From: CAXBNB01 sp040151475
GTDB lineage: Bacteria; Bacteroidota; Bacteroidia; Cytophagales; Cyclobacteriaceae
DNA length: 21,746 nt
Reading direction: 5' to 3'
Assembly (NCBI RefSeq): GCF_040151475.1
Contig: NZ_JBDKWG010000106.1
Location: 1 to 21,746, forward strand
The position numbers and the translations under genes were made by a program. Positions 15,230 to 21,746 of the stretch are shown one piece after another. The number at the start of each line of letters is the position of its first letter. The first letter of the stretch is position 1. Under the pieces are notes generated by a model that ran no database searches, was not told where the DNA came from, and saw only the letters and a list, made by a program, of their open reading frames with translations.

Positions 15230-16180
15230 TTATCGTTTTAACCCTCTATATGGGTTATAACCATTCATTTCTGTCTGGTAGTAGCCTGTGCCATCATAGG
15301 GTCTTGTATCCGGGTTTTTGCTGCATTCTTCTGAGCAGCAACCATTGTACATTTCTGCTCCTTTTTCTGACAATGGCATGTGCCTGTTGCAGTGCGGGTT
15401 AGCACAATTCACCATTCTGTCGCAGGGTTCATTGGTCACAAAGCATTTGGAAATAATAGTAGGATTGACCTTGTTCACCTCAGTGGCGATCCTGTTGTCA
15501 AAAACATAACACTTGCCTTCAAAATCTTTTCCATCAGTTTCTATACCGTATTTTATGATTCCTCCATGGAGTTGATATACATTTTCAAAACCTTGCTCCA
15601 GTAGATAGGCACTTGCTTTTTCGCACTTGATCCCTCCGGTACAGTAAGTGATCACCCGTTTTCCCTTGTACTTTTCGAGTTCTTTAACTTTTTCAGGATA
15701 CTCCCTAAAGTTGTGGATATCAAGGGTAATTGCATTTTTGAATTTACCAAGATTATGTTCGTAATCCGACCGTACATCAAGAATAACGGTATCTTCATCT
15801 TTTTCCTCCAGTACTTTTCTAAATTCTTCCGGTTCCATGTATTTGCCGGTTCCGTTTGCAGGGTGAATGTGAGAAAGGCTGGAATTGACGATCTCTTTTT
15901 TTAACCTGACATGTATTTTTTTGAATGCAGGTTCGTCTTCAATGGCGATTTTAAATTCGGTGTGCTTAAACCTCGGATCGGAATGCACTTCCTGCATGTA
16001 CTTTTCACAGTCTTCTTTTGATCCAGATACAGTTCCGTTCAAGCCTTCTTTGGCCACTATTATTCGCCCACGAAGATTGTTTTTGATACAAAATAAATGA
16101 TGCTGCTCCCTGAATTCTTCAAGATTATCAATTTGCGTGTAGCAATAATACAGCAGTACGTATTGTTGTTTTTGTTCCAT
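15230..16180 (-). CDS. trhO: tRNA uridine(34) hydroxylase TrhO (rhodanese family)
   Basis: 316 residues from ATG 16180. The frame continues to a TTG at 16198, but MEQKQQYVLLYYCYTQ is the usual N-terminus. TrhO hydroxylates wobble uridine of tRNAs as an early step to 5-methoxy/5-carboxymethoxy uridine. The N-terminal acylphosphatase-like domain contains RGRIIVAKEGLNGTVSG. The central rhodanese domain has the active loop CTGGIKCEK with catalytic Cys180. The C-terminal part is a cysteine-rich cluster (KCFVTNEPC, NCANPHCNRH, CCSEEC) that probably binds zinc and is a normal part of long TrhO proteins. It stands alone on the minus strand with a repeat-rich region upstream of its start. Confidence 0.93.
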   Translation of the reverse strand: MEQKQQYVLLYYCYTQIDNLEEFREQHHLFCIKNNLRGRIIVAKEGLNGTVSGSKEDCEKYMQEVHSDPRFKHTEFKIAIEDEPAFKKIHVRLKKEIVNSSLSHIHPANGTGKYMEPEEFRKVLEEKDEDTVILDVRSDYEHNLGKFKNAITLDIHNFREYPEKVKELEKYKGKRVITYCTGGIKCEKASAYLLEQGFENVYQLHGGIIKYGIETDGKDFEGKCYVFDNRIATEVNKVNPTIISKCFVTNEPCDRMVNCANPHCNRHMPLSEKGAEMYNGCCSEECSKNPDTRPYDGTGYYQTEMNGYNPYRGLKR

Positions 16181-16304
16181 AACAGTTACCCGTTTCAAGC
16201 GGGATGTTAGTTTGATAAATTGTTTAAAAAAATATAAGTTATATCAGTTCTTGTATTTATTTTCTATTCAGTGAAAACCTTAGTTTCCTCAAATTTCTAT
16301 CTTG

Positions 16305-16354
16305 CTAAGATCCTTCACTTCCTGCCTCGCCGACAGGCGGGTGTTCAGGATGAC
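16305..16354. repeat. Intergenic palindromic repeat, copy 1, with a nested GC-rich hairpin
   Basis: The outer arms AAGATCCTTCACTT (about 16307-16320) and TTCAGGATGACAAG (about 16344-16357) are of the CCTTC...CAGGATGACA kind often dispersed between Bacteroidota genes. Between them lies CCTGCC...GGCGGG (16321-16341), a separate GC-rich hairpin that looks inserted into the outer element. Confidence 0.5.
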
Positions 16355-16371
16355 AAGAGTTCAGATTGGTT

Positions 16372-16397
16372 GTCCTTCCAGAAGCCTGATGAAGGAC
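16372..16397. repeat. Hairpin GTCCTTC/GAAGGAC
   Basis: GTCCTTC (16372-16378) and GAAGGAC (16391-16397) form a perfect 7 bp stem with a 12-base loop, between the two copies of the palindromic repeat. Confidence 0.4.
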
Positions 16398-16410
16398 TAC
16401 TGTTTCTGAT

Positions 16411-16440
16411 TTGTCACACTGAGCGCAGCGAAGTGTCTCA
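16411..16440. repeat. Intergenic palindromic repeat, copy 2, inverted relative to copy 1
   Basis: TTGTCACACTGAGCGCAGCG followed by AAGTGTCTCA. CACTgagcgcagcgaAGTG is itself a dyad. Its reverse complement (TGAGACACTTCGCT...CAGTGTGACAA) lines up with the outer arms of copy 1, so the two form an inverted pair about 60 bp apart. Sequences of this type are dispersed in many Bacteroidota genomes; copy number here is not visible. Confidence 0.5.
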
Positions 16441-16480
16441 ACTTGGTACTTTCCATAGCAATAGAGTCTGCTTATAATGT

Positions 16481-16556
16481 GCTTTAAGAAGCCTTTCAGG
16501 ATTCTTAAAGCTTGCTGTTTTATCAGCTTTACCAATCTTTAAAAGCTTAGTAAAGC
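16481..16556. repeat. Two hairpins between trhO and the acyltransferase gene
   Basis: GCTTTAAGAA (16481-16490) pairs perfectly with TTCTTAAAGC (16502-16511) over 10 bp. GCTTTAC (16526-16532) pairs with GTAAAGC (16550-16556) over 7 bp. They lie downstream of the minus-strand acyltransferase gene, but no T run follows on that strand, so they are not standard terminators. With the repeats at 16305-16440 they fill most of the 430 bp gap between trhO and the acyltransferase gene. Confidence 0.5.
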
Positions 16557-16610
16557 GTGGATAGTTACTTTGTATTTCTTAGCTTCCAACTTCTTTCTCC
16601 TCACTTTTAG

Positions 16611-17249
16611 CTACTTTTCTATTTCAACAGATGGGTTTCCAAACACCATTTTTCCTGCCGCTACATTACTGATTACAACAGATCCGGCTCCCACTCTCGC
16701 ATTTTTTCCTATGGTGATCCCTGATATTAATACTGCACCAGACCCAATAAATGCGCCTTCTTCCACCACTACATTGGCACTTACCACACTACCTGCTCCG
16801 ATTTGAACAAAATCGCCAAGTTTGGCATTATGATCAATCACTGATTTGCTGTGCAAAATACAATGGTTGGCAATGTCGGTACCTGCTCCTATTACTACTC
16901 CGCCATTGAAGAAATTGCCATGCCCGATTTTCGCAGATGAAGCAATAATGACAGAATTATGTACTGCATTGATAGGCATCACCTTTCGCTTTTTAATGAG
17001 CATGTTGGTCAGGCTTTTTCTCAATGCATTGTCATCGCTGGCTACAAAAGCATCGCATTTTTTGCCAATTATTTTTAGAAAACTCTCATCGGAAGTTTTG
17101 CCCAATACCTGAACATTGTCGATTTCAGTATTGTGTGTGTTTTTGTCATCATCAAGAAAACCGTAAACTACGTTTTTGTTTGATTCAAAAATTTCCAATG
17201 CTGCCCTGCCAAGCCCTCCTGTTCCAAAAATCATTATCGGATTGTCCAT
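16611..17249 (-). CDS. PglD/NeuD-like sugar O- or N-acetyltransferase
   Basis: 212 residues. The N-terminal half is the PglD-type Rossmann domain (PIMIFGTGGLGRAALEIFE, then FLDDDKN and VLGKTSD). The C-terminal half is a left-handed beta-helix of hexapeptide repeats from about residue 100, seen as SSAKIGHGNFFNGGVVIGAG, IANHCILHSKSVIDHNAKLG and SGITIGKNARVGAGSVVISNV. His119-His140 lies in the region where PglD has its catalytic His. Relatives acetylate UDP-linked amino sugars or similar substrates for surface glycans. The radical SAM gene lies 95 bp upstream on the same strand. No glycan cluster surrounds it here, so the substrate is open. Confidence 0.85.
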   Translation of the reverse strand: MDNPIMIFGTGGLGRAALEIFESNKNVVYGFLDDDKNTHNTEIDNVQVLGKTSDESFLKIIGKKCDAFVASDDNALRKSLTNMLIKKRKVMPINAVHNSVIIASSAKIGHGNFFNGGVVIGAGTDIANHCILHSKSVIDHNAKLGDFVQIGAGSVVSANVVVEEGAFIGSGAVLISGITIGKNARVGAGSVVISNVAAGKMVFGNPSVEIEK

Positions 17250-17269
17250 AGTTTTTTTATTTTGAGGCG

Positions 17270-17277
17270 CAAATTTA
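17270..17277 (-). promoter_or_regulatory. Candidate -7 box of the acyltransferase gene
   Basis: On the minus strand this reads TAAATTTG, an exact TAnnTTTG, about 20 bp before the ATG at 17249. No good TTG was found at the -33 position, so support is partial. Confidence 0.35.
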
Positions 17278-17344
17278 GTGGAAAATCATGGAAGTCGGAA
17301 GAATGGAGCTAGAAGAAGTGCTAGTTCACTTTAACTGTATTTCG

Positions 17345-18361
17345 TCATTCGAATACTTGAAGCCCCTCAGAGCAATTCTTGCAAATGTCAATTTCTGATC
17401 TCGATTTTAAGATAGACTGACGAAACGAATTGTATCTTTCGCTTTTCCAAATATTGGTGAACGAGTTTTCGTTCATGTCTCCCATCACATGGCTGGCATC
17501 TTTGTCGAAGCAACAAGGCACTACTTTTCCATCCCAGGTCACTACACAGCTGTGCCACATCTTCCAACACTGATTGAGTAGCGGATTTTTCAACTCAAAT
17601 TTCCCTTGAGTATTTTTCTTGTACCGTGAATATTGCTCGGTATCTGGGATTAAAGGATTTCCATTTTCATAGTCATAGACCTGAGCTGTTTTGATTTGGA
17701 CATCATCAACGCCGAGTTTTTTTGCTATGTCATGAATTTCTGGTACCTGATGCTCATTGGGTTTTACCACCAAAAATTGAAATACTACTTGAGGAGTACT
17801 GCTTTTGAGTTTCTTTTTCCAATGAACAATATTTTTTGTACCGGCTATCACTTTGTCCAAACTGCCACCAACTCTGTAAGACTCGTAGGTTTCCTGGGTG
17901 GTTCCGTCAATGGAAATGATGAGTCTGTCCAGACCAGACGCTATTGTTTTTTGAGCATTTTCGTCATTGAGGTAATGGGCATTGGTGGAGGTAACCGTAT
18001 ATATTTTTCGAGACGAGGCATATTTTACCATTTCTGTAAATTGGGGGTGGAGGAATGGTTCTCCCTGGAAATAAAAAGTGAGGTACAGCAGGTGATTTTT
18101 CAGTTCATCGATTTTGGTTTTGAAAAAATCTACATCAAGCATACCCGTCGGGCGGGTAAATGACCGCAATCCGCTTGGGCATTCAGGGCACCTGAGGTTG
18201 CAGGAAGTGGTTGGTTCGAATGCCATGCTGAATGGTAATCCGGGTTGCCTTACTTTGCCTGTGGCTTTGGAATAGTAGTAAGATCCATAGACATTCAAGG
18301 CATTTACTATTTTGGCAAATGTCAGCTTTGAGGCTAAATTTTTGAGGTCTGAGAATGTCAC
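17345..18361 (-). CDS. Radical SAM protein with SPASM-type C-terminal domain
   Basis: 338 residues starting at a GTG; there is no in-frame ATG before the core. The radical SAM cluster motif is CNLRCPEC with Cys54, Cys58 and Cys61. It is followed by LTFYFQGEPFLHP (the GEP strand), SIDGTTQETYESYRVGG and the later barrel strands. The C-terminal region has further cysteines, CWKMWHSCVVTWDGKVVPCC and, near the end, DICKNC, the SPASM/twitch layout that holds auxiliary Fe-S clusters. Such enzymes modify peptides, sugars or cofactors; no small precursor peptide was noticed nearby. An N-terminal stretch of about 45 residues before the core is part of a common subfamily. It is divergent from the Lnb gene, with 103 bp between, and may be co-transcribed with the acyltransferase gene. 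Confidence 0.88.
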   Translation of the reverse strand: MTFSDLKNLASKLTFAKIVNALNVYGSYYYSKATGKVRQPGLPFSMAFEPTTSCNLRCPECPSGLRSFTRPTGMLDVDFFKTKIDELKNHLLYLTFYFQGEPFLHPQFTEMVKYASSRKIYTVTSTNAHYLNDENAQKTIASGLDRLIISIDGTTQETYESYRVGGSLDKVIAGTKNIVHWKKKLKSSTPQVVFQFLVVKPNEHQVPEIHDIAKKLGVDDVQIKTAQVYDYENGNPLIPDTEQYSRYKKNTQGKFELKNPLLNQCWKMWHSCVVTWDGKVVPCCFDKDASHVMGDMNENSFTNIWKSERYNSFRQSILKSRSEIDICKNCSEGLQVFE

Positions 18362-18464
18362 AAGCTAATAGGAAAGTAAGTGCGAAGGTAATTTTAATCC
18401 AACCAACTATTGATTGGAACAAACAAGAAAGTTAATTTACGACCTCATTTAAGAACCACAAAAC

Positions 18465-19658
18465 ATGACCCGATATATTCTTGCCATCTGTATGGTATTT
18501 CTTTTCTCGGAAAGTCACTCACAGCGGCTATCTGAAAAGGCGGAAGTTACGGTTCTGACAATTGGACCAACCCAACAAGAACTTTATTCGGCATTTGGGC
18601 ATAGTGGATTCCGGGTATTTGATCCTGTAAACGGAATAAACAGCTTTTATAATTATGGGGTTTTTAATTTCAACCAACCCAATTTTTATATCAATTTCAC
18701 CCGTGGAAAACTCCTGTATAAACTGGGAGTAGATGATTACGATTTATACAAGCAGTATTACATACGGGAGAACAGATCGATTACTGAGCAATACTTGAAC
18801 CTTGATCAAAATCAAAAACAAGCTGTTTTTGATTTTCTTCAGGAAAACAGTAAACCTGAAAACGCCGACTACTATTACAACTATGCCTTTGACAATTGCG
18901 CCACAAAAATAAGGGACGTGTTGAATGAGTCGCTTGATCACAAAATCACCTATGATTTTGCTTATGCTAAAGACGGCTATACCTATAGGCAGTTGATGGA
19001 TTTGTATCTGGAGCAGCAGCCTTGGGGTGATCTGGGAATAGATATTTGTCTGGGCAGCCAGATAGACGTGAAAGCCGATGGCAATGGCTATATGTTTCTT
19101 CCTGACTATGTGTTGGCAGCTTTTGATAAAGCGGTTATCAAAGAAAATGGTACTTCTAAACCTTTGGTTAAAAAGACAGAAAAACTTTTTAAAGGCAATG
19201 GGAAAGAGGGTTTCAGTTTTCCTGTTTCGCCTTTCACTTTATTTGTAGTGGTATTTTTCTTTATAGGACTGATGACCCACCGCTCTATTAAGTATGGGGT
19301 GAGGAATAAATGGTTGGATATTTTGCTCTATGGCATTACCGGCATTTTGGGCGTATTGCTATTGTTACTTTGGTTTGGCACAGATCACCTTTCGGCTTAC
19401 AATTTCAACCTGATATGGGCCATGCCATTAAATCTGGTGGTTTTGTTTTTTATGTTTAAAGAAGGCAAATCACCACTGTGGAAATTTTATTATCTCGGAT
19501 ACGGACTTCTTATGTTGATGTTTATTGTTTTTCGAGAATTGCTGCCGCAGCAATTGCACCTAGCACTTGTTCCATTTGTGCTAGGACTGGCCATCAGGTC
19601 ATTTTACCTCTATTTTGATATGAGAAGAAAAGAACGGGGAGATCGGTATATTTTGTAG
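18465..19658 (+). CDS. lnb: Lnb-type lipoprotein N-acyltransferase (DUF4105)
   Basis: 397 residues. A signal peptide (about residues 1-19, ending SHS) is followed by the periplasmic DUF4105 domain. It opens with VTVLTIGPTQQELYSAFGHS and contains FDNCATKIRD. His46 (FGHSGFR) and Cys145 (DNCATK) are the likely catalytic pair. The C-terminal third (about 250-385) has about five membrane helices. DUF4105 proteins of Bacteroidota with this architecture have been identified as Lnb, which N-acylates the terminal Cys of lipoproteins where Lnt is missing. At least three lipoprotein genes lie in this window. Its gene is alone, divergent from the radical SAM gene. The family is secure; orthology to the characterised enzyme rather than a paralogue is likely but unproven. 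Confidence 0.82.
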   Translation: MTRYILAICMVFLFSESHSQRLSEKAEVTVLTIGPTQQELYSAFGHSGFRVFDPVNGINSFYNYGVFNFNQPNFYINFTRGKLLYKLGVDDYDLYKQYYIRENRSITEQYLNLDQNQKQAVFDFLQENSKPENADYYYNYAFDNCATKIRDVLNESLDHKITYDFAYAKDGYTYRQLMDLYLEQQPWGDLGIDICLGSQIDVKADGNGYMFLPDYVLAAFDKAVIKENGTSKPLVKKTEKLFKGNGKEGFSFPVSPFTLFVVVFFFIGLMTHRSIKYGVRNKWLDILLYGITGILGVLLLLLWFGTDHLSAYNFNLIWAMPLNLVVLFFMFKEGKSPLWKFYYLGYGLLMLMFIVFRELLPQQLHLALVPFVLGLAIRSFYLYFDMRRKERGDRYIL

Positions 19659-19682
19659 ATTGATTTTTTCCAGTAAACATAA

Positions 19683-19703
19683 AACGCAAATCTTCTATGC
19701 GTT
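19683..19703 (+). terminator. Weak terminator-like hairpin after lnb
   Basis: AACGCA (19683-19688) pairs with TGCGTT (19698-19703), loop 9, followed by AATTTTCTTAGTATTTTT. It lies 24 bp after the lnb stop. The stem is short, so this is tentative. Confidence 0.45.
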
Positions 19704-19721
19704 AATTTTCTTAGTATTTTT

Positions 19722-19823
19722 ATGCTTTTATTGCCATTTTCTTATTTAAAACTTGGTTTCGCAAGAGATATAAAAGACCTTTTGAATCCGAATTTACAAT
19801 ATGAGGAAGCTTTTGAGTGGTAG
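19722..19823 (+). CDS. 33-codon ORF, possible gene remnant
   Basis: ATG 19722 to TAG 19821-19823. The peptide contains LKLGFARDIKDLLNPNLQYE and ends EEAFEW. Its amino-acid make-up is that of ordinary protein rather than random AT-rich translation, so it may be the end of a decayed gene or a small real protein just upstream of the next gene (39 bp). I recognise no family. Confidence 0.3.
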   Translation: MLLLPFSYLKLGFARDIKDLLNPNLQYEEAFEW

Positions 19824-19852
19824 TTTAAAGAAATAATATCGAAAATGGTTTA

Positions 19853-19857
19853 GGAGA
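19853..19857 (+). promoter_or_regulatory. Strong Shine-Dalgarno site of the gene at 19863
   Basis: AGGAG ends five bases before the ATG at 19863. The chromosomal-type genes in this window mostly lack such a site, so it both fixes the start and hints at foreign origin. Confidence 0.6.
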
Positions 19858-19862
19858 TAACT

Positions 19863-21589
19863 ATGGAAAAGATTGTAGAAGAGCTTATAAAAGACATATT
19901 AGAATATAATCCTATACATCAGGATATGCTAACTGTAGCAGAAGTTTGTTCACACAGCGTAAATGGAATTTCCAGCAAGAGAGACATCAATACTGCTCTT
20001 CTCTCCAAAAACCATGTTCGTTTCATAAAACCTTCTCATATCAATGTCTCAGTAAAAACAAGAAGCACTAAGAATGGTAATGTAAAATTCTATCTGTATC
20101 TATCTGGACGGAATGGTCTTAACGAAGTTGATCCCTTAGCTATATCATGGAGTCAGAATAATCACATCACCTTGCAACCTAGTGCACCATTCTTAGAATT
20201 TCACAGGCTCACCTCTCGTATTGACGATTCAAAGATTTATTGGGATGATCTTTCAAGGCCATTAAAACAGTAGTAGAAAACTCGCCAACAGCACATTATC
20301 AGTACCCAATATATGATATTCATGGGTATGTAAAAATTCATCAAGAATATCTCGCTGAGTATTTAACAACATGTAATAGAACTGCTATACAAATCTTTCA
20401 AGAGATAAGGTGGGTTAATATTTCTCCAGAACTTGAATTGTTATTAGTTGATGATCATTACATTTTTGAAAATGAAAATTTAGAAGTTACGTTGGCAAGA
20501 CATGATTTCGATAAAACAATAGTCAGATTAGAGGTTAATGGATACCGTATTTTATTTGAGCCAACTAAAAAGAAAAAACAACAAATTTCTATAGATGGAG
20601 ACCTATGGCCAGGCATAAAACAAAGGATTACTCACTATGACTTACGTTTTATACTTGGAATTCAATTCGGATATGTTCTAGATGAAGTGCTTGAAAAGTA
20701 TGAATCTCAAGATGAAATCTTTGAGGTGTCCGTTCAATCTGGAACAGTTCAATACGGTAATCAATGGGCAGTAACACACTGTAATAGAGAAGGACGGAAT
20801 GCAATTAAAGTGGATTTAAAAAAGCTCTATGAGGGAACGCCATATGAAGAGATAGAGCATTGGAAAAGTTTTGCAATTCATCCTGAGAAAATTGACTACT
20901 CTGATAAAAGCATTGCTTATAAAAGTCAATTGCTTGTAAGAAAGTACATGCTATTCGCCCGTATACTTTCTGACTTGTTAAGTAGAATAGTACCGTTTGA
21001 CATTGATCCTGAATCACTGGTTTCTTTTGATCAATCTTCTCTGGACAATTATACCATTTATGACCATGAAGTTGTGAAACCAATAACCCATCATGTGAGT
21101 TATACTGAATTTTCTCGAAACGATTTTCTAATAAGGTGTAAGAACTTGTCTCGGTTTATCAATGAAGGGATTGATGGAGGAATAAGGACATATAGAAAAT
21201 GTGGTGAGAAACTTGGGCTTTATGAGATAGCTGAGAAAAAATGGGGAAGTCTCAAATTACTCGACCTAATATTGAATTATTTAATGGTTTCTCACGTCGA
21301 GGGATTTCATCCAAGACGTGATCAAGCTCTAGTTATTGAGGCATTAAAAAAGAAAAACCAGCTTCAAATTATACCAACCCTTTTTGCATTAAATGATTTA
21401 AGGCAACTCGATGCTCATAGAAAAGATGAGTTTAATTCGATATTCAATCACAATTTAGAAAGGTTCGGTATTCATCCAAATTCCATAGGAAACAATTATT
21501 CTGAAGCCATCAATATCGTTTACGATAAATTGAGAGATACTTTTTCTGATTTAAATATGGCTTTAAATCAATGGTATGACTTTGATTAA
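19863..21589 (+). pseudogene. Large unrecognised gene interrupted by one frameshift
   Basis: The first frame runs from ATG 19863 to the TAG at 20271-20273 (136 residues, ending KIYWDDLSRPLKQ). A second frame is open from 20249 to the TAA at 21587-21589 and reads KAIKTVVENSPTAHYQYPIY onward. The second part has no ATG before 20948 although its sequence is protein-like from the very beginning, so the two belong to one gene. One extra A near 20255 would join them as WDDLSKAIKTVVENS, a protein of about 575 residues. No signal peptide or membrane segment is seen. The middle has a beta-rich stretch (VRLEVNGYRILFEPTKKK) and the C-terminal third is helical. Near the end, LNDLRQLDAHRKDEF holds R-x4-H, a spacing found in HEPN ribonucleases; that link is only a suggestion. 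A strong Shine-Dalgarno site, A+T-rich sequence and an edge-of-island position suggest transfer. Function unknown. Confidence 0.65.
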
Positions 21590-21662
21590 AAAAAACTTGT
21601 TATATAATTACTGACATCCGACTAAATTCTATTTTTCACAAAAAGGTCTTGTAGAAGTTGAA

Positions 21663-21746
21663 TTAAGGATCTTTTCCTAGGTTCTCATAAACACCCCCAC
21701 TTGTAGGATCGAACATGTTGAGTTGTACTATCTGTAGGTTTCTGCT
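21663..21746 (-). CDS. Possible C-terminal end of a gene entering from the right (partial)
   Basis: On the minus strand the frame is open from the window edge to a TAA at 21663-21665, giving 27 residues that include QLNMFDPTSGGVYENL and end GKDP. It is too short to identify and could be chance, but the make-up is protein-like and it would be convergent with the unknown gene at 19863-21589. Confidence 0.35.
   Translation of the reverse strand, partial: SRNLQIVQLNMFDPTSGGVYENLGKDP

Noticed and set aside
18143..18157. Palindrome TACCCG/CGGGTA inside the radical SAM gene, considered as a repeat of the type seen at 16321
   Set aside because: It encodes the conserved FTRPTGM stretch shortly after the cluster motif; there is no sign of an insertion in the protein.
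17696..18163. 155-codon plus-strand ORF inside the radical SAM gene
   Set aside because: Antisense to a gene with an intact CxxxCxxC motif and SPASM cysteines; no independent support.
20249..20273. Programmed ribosomal frameshift joining the two frames of the unknown gene
   Set aside because: No clear slippery heptamer and no downstream stem were seen at the overlap; a one-base deletion is simpler, though not proven.

Overview
The window looks like a chromosomal piece of a Bacteroidota bacterium, most likely an aerobic Cytophagales/Cyclobacteriaceae-type organism; the lineage below phylum is inference. The signs are low GC, mostly weak or absent Shine-Dalgarno sites, promoter boxes of the Bacteroidota type (TTG, about 20 bp, TAnnTTTG), many lipoproteins with short lipoboxes, and typical families: DUF1080, signal-bearing Gfo/Idh/MocA oxidoreductases, a FecI-like ECF sigma factor and Lnb/DUF4105.

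Layout. 1-366 is the 3' end of an unrecognised gene, followed by about 450 bp without a convincing gene. 818-3100 is a two-gene operon, a DUF1080 (3-keto-disaccharide hydrolase family) lipoprotein and an exported Gfo/Idh/MocA oxidoreductase, closed by a strong terminator. Next come an orphan ECF sigma factor (3263-3862), convergent with an S1/P1 nuclease, then a divergent M3 oligopeptidase (4844-6874), and two minus-strand lipoproteins, one small and one a TIM-barrel glycosidase-like protein. A MATE efflux pump (8776-10185) has a recognisable promoter and a structured leader with a mini-ORF. A second, cytoplasmic Gfo/Idh/MocA oxidoreductase (10254-11246) follows. 11373-12770 is a small accessory island: a PIN-domain toxin, an overlapping 51-residue antitoxin-like protein, and a second PIN-like gene broken at a run of nine A. 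After it come an exported sugar-isomerase-like TIM barrel (12960-13850), a nucleoside phosphorylase with a small membrane protein, the tRNA hydroxylase TrhO, a repeat-rich 430 bp gap, a PglD-like acyltransferase, a radical SAM/SPASM protein, and a divergent Lnb-type lipoprotein N-acyltransferase. The right end (19660-21746) looks accessory: a short ORF that may be a gene remnant, a frameshifted gene of about 575 codons of unknown function with a strong Shine-Dalgarno site, and the possible tail of a minus-strand gene.

How the genes fit together. DUF1080, the two Gfo/Idh/MocA enzymes and the TIM-barrel isomerase-like protein are the types of parts used in oxidation-based (3-keto sugar) breakdown of glycosides. 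Here they lie in three separate places, so a shared pathway is only inference. The PIN cluster and the broken gene at the right end are the best places to look for something undescribed: the first is a toxin / small antitoxin / second PIN arrangement, the second a large unrecognised protein with an R-x4-H motif. Both carry a single-base frame disruption, so it must first be settled whether these are real mutations, phase variation or sequencing errors. No tRNA, rRNA, CRISPR array or intact insertion sequence was seen.
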